Source of the DNA: Streptomyces thermolilacinus SPC6
GTDB taxonomy: Bacteria; Actinomycetota; Actinomycetes; Streptomycetales; Streptomycetaceae
DNA: 64,000 nt
Assembly (NCBI RefSeq): GCF_000478605.2
Contig: NZ_ASHX02000001.1
Span: 3,697,895 to 3,761,894 of the forward strand
Reading direction: 5' to 3'
The translations under genes were made by a program, and so were the position numbers. Below the pieces are notes generated by a model. It was not told the origin of the DNA. It ran no database searches and saw nothing but the letters and a program-made list of their open reading frames with translations. Positions 59,186 to 64,000 of this stretch are shown here, in pieces (within the stretch, counting starts at the first letter, position 1; every line of letters begins with the position of its first letter).

Positions 59186-60844
59186 GTGTCGTACGTCGAG
59201 AGTCCGTCGCGGGCCGAGGCCCTGCTGACCTCGCCCGGGGCGCCGTTCGCCGTCGTGCCCGGCGAGGACGGGCGGCTGGAGTACGCCTCCGGCCCCCGCA
59301 CGCTGCGAGAGTTCGCCGAGGCCACCTGGGCGTTCGGCGACGCGCCGTTCCTGGTCGGCGAGGACGGCGCCGCGTACACGTACCAGGAGTTCCTCCGCGC
59401 CGCCTGCGGGCTCGCGCGGCGCCTGGCCGACGTGTACGGGCTGCGCCCCGGTGACCGGGCCGTCATCGCGGGGCGGAACCACCCCGAGTGGCAGGTGGCG
59501 TTCTGGGCGGCGCAGCTCGCCGGGCTGGTCGCCGTGCCGCTGAACGCCTGGTGGACGGCGGACGAGTGCGCGTACGCCCTGGACGACTGCGCGCCGGGCG
59601 CGCTGCTCGTGGACGACGAGCGGGCGTCGCTGCTGGGCGGCTGGGCCGCGCGGAACGGCGTACCGTGCCTCGACTTCCGGGAGGCCACCCACGGCGACGG
59701 CGACGATGTGGCGCCGCCCGCTGTGGACGTGCTGCCCGACGACGACGCGACCATCCTCTACACCTCCGGCACCACCGGCCACCCCAAGGGCGCCGTCGCC
59801 ACTCACCGCGCGCAGGTCGCCGCCGCGATCAACCCCCGCTACCAGGCCGCGGCGGCCGCCCTGGACCGCGGCGCCCTGCCGGGTACGGGGCGGGCGCCGG
59901 TCTCGCTGACCACGTTCCCGTTCTTCCACGCCGCCGCGTTCACCTCCGTGTACGCCGTCATGGCGGTCGGCGGCACGCTCGTCATGATGCGCAAGTGGGA
60001 CGCCGCCAAGGCCCTCGACCTCATCGACCTGCACCGCGTCACCCACTACGCGGGCGTGCCCACCACCGCCCTTCAGCTGCTCGACGCGGCCGCCGGGCAG
60101 CGGCTGGCCACCCTCACGAACCTGAACACCGGCGGCGCCCCCGCCCCGCCCGCACTGGTGCGCCGCCTTGCCGAGGCGTACGGCGACCGGATCGAGCCGC
60201 GCAACGGCTACGGGCTGACCGAGACCTGCGGCGGAGTCCTCGCCCACTACGGCGAGGCGTACCGCCGACGGCCCGACAGCGTGGGCCGCCCCACGCCGGT
60301 CACCGAGACGCGCGTCGCCGGGCCCGACGGGCGGCCGCTGCCCGACGGGGAGACCGGTGAACTGCTGCTGCGCGGTCAGAGCCTCGTGCGCGGCTACTGG
60401 CGCGACCCGGAGGCGACGGCGGCGGCGTTCACGGCGGACGGCTGGTTCCGGACCGGCGACCTCGCCGTGGTGCGGGAGGACGGGCGGGTGAGCGTCGTGG
60501 ACCGCATCAAGGACGTCGTGATCCGGGGCGGCGAGAACGTGTACTGCGTCGAGGTCGAGGCAGCCCTGTACGGGCATCCCGCCATTGCCGAGGCCGCCGT
60601 GCTGGGTGTCCCGCACCCCGTCCTGGGCGAGGAGGTCGCCGCGGTGGTACGGCTCCGGGGCGGGCCCGGCGCGGTCACGGCCGAGGAGCTGCGGGCGCAC
60701 GTCGCGCGGGGCCTCGCCGCGTACAAGGTGCCCGCGCACGTCGTCGTACGGGACGTGCCGCTGCCCCGGAACGCGGGCGGGAAGGTCCTGAAGGACGAGC
60801 TGCGGCGGTCCTACGCGCGCGTAGGCGAGGGCGAAGGGGTATAG
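59186..60844 (+). CDS. Class I adenylate-forming enzyme (acyl-CoA synthetase/AMP ligase)
   Basis: A 552-residue ANL ligase with P-loop YTSGTTGHPKG, A5 motif NGYGLTET, A7/A8 region WFRTGDLAVV...DRIKDVVIRGGENVYCVEVE and a C-terminal Lys in NAGGKVLKDEL. It activates a carboxylic acid as acyl-AMP, probably to a CoA thioester. The GTG sits about 7 bp after a possible -10 TACCGT (59173), suggesting a leaderless message. The substrate is unknown and it has no visible partners. Confidence 0.9.
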   Translation: MSYVESPSRAEALLTSPGAPFAVVPGEDGRLEYASGPRTLREFAEATWAFGDAPFLVGEDGAAYTYQEFLRAACGLARRLADVYGLRPGDRAVIAGRNHPEWQVAFWAAQLAGLVAVPLNAWWTADECAYALDDCAPGALLVDDERASLLGGWAARNGVPCLDFREATHGDGDDVAPPAVDVLPDDDATILYTSGTTGHPKGAVATHRAQVAAAINPRYQAAAAALDRGALPGTGRAPVSLTTFPFFHAAAFTSVYAVMAVGGTLVMMRKWDAAKALDLIDLHRVTHYAGVPTTALQLLDAAAGQRLATLTNLNTGGAPAPPALVRRLAEAYGDRIEPRNGYGLTETCGGVLAHYGEAYRRRPDSVGRPTPVTETRVAGPDGRPLPDGETGELLLRGQSLVRGYWRDPEATAAAFTADGWFRTGDLAVVREDGRVSVVDRIKDVVIRGGENVYCVEVEAALYGHPAIAEAAVLGVPHPVLGEEVAAVVRLRGGPGAVTAEELRAHVARGLAAYKVPAHVVVRDVPLPRNAGGKVLKDELRRSYARVGEGEGV

Positions 60845-60977
60845 GGCGCTCCGAGGCGAGCCGGAGAGGCGCAGAGCAGCGGCCCCGGGGCGGTGCGGGG
60901 ACGACGGCGGGCAGGCGGCAGCGGTCCGCCGCGCGCCTCAGCGGCGCCTCACCCGTACGCGGTCCCCATGCGCCGCC

Positions 60978-62288
60978 TCAGCCGCGTGTCACCCGCACCC
61001 GGTACGCCCCGTTCCGCTCGCGGGAGAGGACTGTCACGGTCACCCCGGCCGCCCCGTCATGAAACGTTTCGCCTGGGCCGTACGGCGCGTCCGACAGTTC
61101 CGCGTGCACGTTGGGGCGACGCGTGCAGCCCCCGCTGTCACGGTCGCCGTCCTCGACGGTCACGGGTCCCTGGCCCGTGTCCACGTCGGCCCGCACCCGG
61201 TAGACCAGCACGCCCGGGTCGCACACCGCCTCGTCGTTGCCCTCGCGGGTGCGGACCTCCATCGCGTACCCGGCCAGCTCGCCCAGCGGCACCACCGCCA
61301 GTTTCACGCCCTTCCCTGGCCGGGCCAGCGGCGTGAGCGTGTACTCGCGGGTGCCGCGCTTCGCCGCGCAGCGGACCTGGTCCGCGTCGAGCCACCCCAG
61401 CTTCCACTTGTGCCAGCCCAGCAGGTCGTTGTTGGCCCCCCAGTCCTCGGACATGATGTCCCAGTGGCCGACCGCCGCCCCGCCCTCGGCGGTGTACAGG
61501 TCGGGCAGGCCGAAGACGTGGCCGTTCTCGTGCGGCAGCACCCGGTAGCCGGTCTCGTGGAACGACCCGGAGCCGTCGTCCTGGCGGCTGTACACGAACG
61601 ACGTGTTCGACAGCGTCACGCCGTCCGCGCTGGGCGCCTCGCCGTTCCCGGAGAACGTGACGGACAGGACCGTGTCCAGCGCCGAGGGGCCCGCGTTCGG
61701 CGTGACCAGGACGTTGACCAGGTCGTACGCGCTGAAGTCGACGCGTTCGTCGGCCGCCTCCACGATGTGCTCGACCAGCTGCCGGTACCCCGGCTCGTAC
61801 GGCGCGCCGCGGTCGATGCCGTACGCGGGGAACGGCAGCGGCATCCGCAGCCAGTCCGGCACGGGTGCGTAGGGCATGTATCGCAGCCGCCCGTACGAGC
61901 TGACGCGGAACCAGTCGGCGGTCTGCGGGAAGAACTCCGCGAACCGGCGCATCGCGGGGCCCTCGCCCGGCGCGTCCGGGAAGTCGATCATCAGGTTGAG
62001 GGCGCGGACCACGCCCGTGGAGCTGGCGTAGCCGGGCGGGGTGGGGATGCCCTCGGACATCTGCACGCCGCTCTCCGCCCGGATGCGGCAGGCGGCGAGG
62101 CTTGCCGTGTCGGCCGACTCGGCGAGCGCCCGCGTGGCCGGGTCGGTCGCCGCCGGGCCCCCCGTGACGGGGACGGGGCCGTGGAGTGTGGCGCTCGCCG
62201 TGGCGAGGGCGGCCACGGCCAGCGCCGTGACGGTTCCGATCGCGGCCGTCCTGCGTATTCGCCGTCGCCGGCTGGTCGGCTGCTGCAT
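60978..62288 (-). CDS. Secreted M6-family metalloprotease
   Basis: A 436-residue exported protease with an Arg-rich n-region and hydrophobic signal peptide (RRTAAIGTVTALAVAALATA), then an M6 (immune inhibitor A-like) domain with zinc motif HENGHVFGLPD. The last ~100 residues form a beta-rich domain. It is probably extracellular. A GTG at 62354 would add 22 residues; ATG 62288 gives a cleaner signal peptide. Confidence 0.88.
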   Translation of the reverse strand: MQQPTSRRRRIRRTAAIGTVTALAVAALATASATLHGPVPVTGGPAATDPATRALAESADTASLAACRIRAESGVQMSEGIPTPPGYASSTGVVRALNLMIDFPDAPGEGPAMRRFAEFFPQTADWFRVSSYGRLRYMPYAPVPDWLRMPLPFPAYGIDRGAPYEPGYRQLVEHIVEAADERVDFSAYDLVNVLVTPNAGPSALDTVLSVTFSGNGEAPSADGVTLSNTSFVYSRQDDGSGSFHETGYRVLPHENGHVFGLPDLYTAEGGAAVGHWDIMSEDWGANNDLLGWHKWKLGWLDADQVRCAAKRGTREYTLTPLARPGKGVKLAVVPLGELAGYAMEVRTREGNDEAVCDPGVLVYRVRADVDTGQGPVTVEDGDRDSGGCTRRPNVHAELSDAPYGPGETFHDGAAGVTVTVLSRERNGAYRVRVTRG

Positions 62289-62504
62289 GGCCAACAGCCT
62301 GTTCCGGCGGGTGCGGGGGCGCTCGCCGGGTGGCCCGATCGTGGGAACGCTCACGGTGAGTGACGGAGGTCACATCTAGCTGGGAACAAACGGGGAGGTG
62401 GTCCCCGTTTGGGAGGGTGACATCGGTAAGCGGGGAGCAGCTCCCCGGTTGCCGGTGGCTTTCCCTTCCGGTACGAGCCTTCGGGTGCGAGAGAGGAGTC
62501 GGCT

Positions 62505-63392
62505 GTGACCGCCATGACCACCACCTCGGGTGCGGGCGCCTCCGTCGCCGCGGGTGCCGCGGCCCCGGCGCGACGCGTCGCGTCCGGTGCGTCGCCCGCG
62601 TCCGGCGTGTACGCCACGTCCGATGTGTCCGCCGCGTGGGGTGTGCCGACCGCCTCCGGCGCGTGCGCGGCCTCCGGCTCGTCGGGCGCGTCCGGCGGTT
62701 CCGGTACGGGCCGGGCCGGGCGGCCTCGCGCGGACGCGCTGCGCAACCGGGAGCGGATCGTCGCGGCCGCGCGCGAGATGCTCGTCGAGTCCGGGGCCGA
62801 CGCCCCGCTGGACGAGATAGCCCGCCGCGCCGGAGTGGGCAACGCCACCGTGTACCGGCACTTCCCGGACCGTACGACGCTCGTCCACGAGGTCGTCGTC
62901 TCGGTCATGGCGCGCATAGCCGACAGCGCCGAGCGGGCCGCCGCCGAGGAGCCGGAGCCGTTCGCCGCGGTCCGCCGCTTCACGCACGAGGCGGCCGACG
63001 AGCGGATAGGCGCCCTCTGCCCCATGCTGTCCGGCGTCTTCGAGCCCGACGAGCCGTGCATCGCCGCCGCGCGCGACCGGCTGGAGACGGCGGTGCTGGG
63101 GCTGTTCGAGCGGGCCCAGAAGGCGGGGAGGATGCGCTCCGATGTCGCCGTCGGGGATCTGCTGGTGGCCCTGTCCCAGCTGACCAGGCCGCTGCCCGGC
63201 ATCGCCTGCCCGGTCAACGACCAGTTCGTCCACCGCCACCTCCAGCTGCTGCTGGACGGCCTGGAGGCCCCCGGCCGCTCGGAGCTGCCCGGCGCGCCCG
63301 CGACCCTGGAGGGCCTCCGGCGGCCCGCCGCCCCGGAAAGCCACGAGGACCACGAGGACCACGAAGGCCCCGAGCAGCAGAGCCGCCTCTGA
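62505..63392 (+). CDS. TetR-family regulator with low-complexity N-terminus
   Basis: A 295-residue repressor. Residues 1 to about 70 are Ala/Ser/Gly-rich and disordered, followed by the TetR helix-turn-helix (ADAPLDEIARRAGVGNATVYRHFPDRTTL) and ligand domain, then a His/Glu-rich tail (SHEDHEDHEGPEQQ). GAGAGGAGTCGGCT precedes the GTG. It lies upstream of and in the same direction as the MFS exporter, which it probably controls. Confidence 0.88.
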   Translation: MTAMTTTSGAGASVAAGAAAPARRVASGASPASGVYATSDVSAAWGVPTASGACAASGSSGASGGSGTGRAGRPRADALRNRERIVAAAREMLVESGADAPLDEIARRAGVGNATVYRHFPDRTTLVHEVVVSVMARIADSAERAAAEEPEPFAAVRRFTHEAADERIGALCPMLSGVFEPDEPCIAAARDRLETAVLGLFERAQKAGRMRSDVAVGDLLVALSQLTRPLPGIACPVNDQFVHRHLQLLLDGLEAPGRSELPGAPATLEGLRRPAAPESHEDHEDHEGPEQQSRL

Positions 63393-63653
63393 CCGACGCG
63401 ACCCCGACGCCTCCTGACGCCTCCCGACGCCGAGTCCGGGTGGCCGTACCCGCCACAGCCCGTGAAGCAGCCGCCTTCCGGCTGCCCGGCTTCCCGGGCT
63501 CCTCGAACGTCCCCGGCTTCGAACGCCTCGCTTTCCCTGGACGCTCCGACCCCCCGTGCCCCTCGAACGCTCCGCGCTTCTGCCTCTCGCACTCCTTGAC
63601 GCCCTGAGGTTCTTCCCCGGGCGCTCCTGACGACCCATTAGGTGGCCACACCC

Positions 63654-64000
63654 ATGTCGAAAATCCCTGAACCGGCGGCCGCGGCGCTGCCCGACCCGCG
63701 GCGCTGGAGAGCACTCGTCTTCATCGCCCTCGCACAGCTGATGGTGGTGCTCGACGCGACCATCGTGAACATCGCGCTGCCCTCCGCCCAGCAGGACCTG
63801 GGCATATCCGACGGCAACCGCCAGTGGGTCATCACCGCGTACGCCCTGGCCTTCGGCGGGCTGCTGCTGTTCGGCGGGCGAATAGCCGACCTGTGGGGCC
63901 GCAAGCGGACGTTCGTCGTCGGCCTGATCGGCTTCGCCGCCGCGTCCGTGCTGGGCGGCGCGGCGACCGGTGAGGCGATGCTGCTCGGCTCCCGCGCGCT
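63654..64000 (+). CDS. MFS exporter (DHA2/EmrB type), truncated by window end
   Basis: The first ~115 residues of a drug:H+ antiporter, with LAQLMVVLDATIVNIALPSAQ and the loop GGRIADLWGRKRTF (motif A). The ATG has AGGTGG before it. The gene continues beyond the window. Pairing with the TetR gene suggests an inducible efflux unit. Confidence 0.88.
   Translation, partial: MSKIPEPAAAALPDPRRWRALVFIALAQLMVVLDATIVNIALPSAQQDLGISDGNRQWVITAYALAFGGLLLFGGRIADLWGRKRTFVVGLIGFAAASVLGGAATGEAMLLGSRA

Noticed and set aside
1..64000. CRISPR array
   Set aside because: No regularly spaced direct repeats with unique spacers; the repeats seen are tandem or att repeats.

Overview
The window is high-GC actinobacterial DNA, almost certainly from Streptomyces. 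The signs are about 70% or more G+C, frequent GTG starts, ATGA/GTGA-coupled operons, a DUF397/XRE pair, GPP34, an AfsR/SARP regulator and an SLP1/pSAM2-type integrative element.

Layout. (1) 0-5.7 kb: a cation/proton antiporter, an alpha/beta hydrolase and a copper operon on the minus strand (Met-rich membrane peptide, CopA P-type ATPase, PCuAC-like protein). (2) 6.1-13.9 kb: a compact isonitrile cluster with HAD phosphatase, isocyanide synthase (IsnA/PvcA/DIT1 family), Fe/2OG dioxygenase (IsnB type), flavin-dependent halogenase and VAO-type flavin oxidase in one minus-strand operon, plus a convergent MFS exporter. The predicted product is a halogenated, aryl-amino-acid-derived vinyl isonitrile. 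(3) 14.4-26.9 kb: FecBCD-type metal-chelate uptake genes, a degenerate ADP-ribosylglycohydrolase, an XRE/DUF397 pair, GPP34, a D-Ala-D-Ala carboxypeptidase with a very long disordered N-terminus, and a membrane protein.

(4) 27.0-41.5 kb is the most striking region, a candidate N-nitroso (streptozotocin-like) biosynthetic locus. A PRMT-like arginine methyltransferase (SznE type) and a 472-residue diiron/cupin enzyme (SznF type) head a minus-strand series. All ten SznF metal ligands, as I remember them, are present at identical residue numbers. The series continues with a Rieske protein, two ATP-grasp ligases, an MFS exporter, an HSL-type esterase and a LysE exporter. Directly upstream, on the same strand, is an apparent self-protection operon against alkylated DNA: ECF sigma factor, Ada-zinc/ATL-like protein, O6-methylguanine methyltransferase and a 2OG-Fe(II) oxygenase. 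An XRE-SARP regulator lies at the far end. N-nitrosoureas methylate DNA, so biosynthesis and protection fit together.

(5) 42,978-58,639 is an integrated actinomycete integrative and conjugative element (AICE) bounded by a 48-bp direct repeat derived from tRNA-Arg(CCT). The intact tRNA lies at the integrase end and a 3' remnant at the other end. The backbone holds integrase, Xis, RepSA-like initiator, SpdD, small transfer proteins, a DUF2637 protein, a TraSA/FtsK translocase, an SCO3933-type regulator and two GntR repressors, with recognisable palindromic operators near both repressors. The cargo (43.6-47.7 kb) has clearly lower G+C and encodes a three-gene McrBC-like restriction module with a convergent DNA methyltransferase.

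(6) 58.7-64.0 kb: chromosome again, with a 27-residue membrane peptide, an acyl-CoA/AMP ligase, a secreted M6 metalloprotease, a TetR regulator and the start of a DHA2-type MFS exporter that runs off the window.
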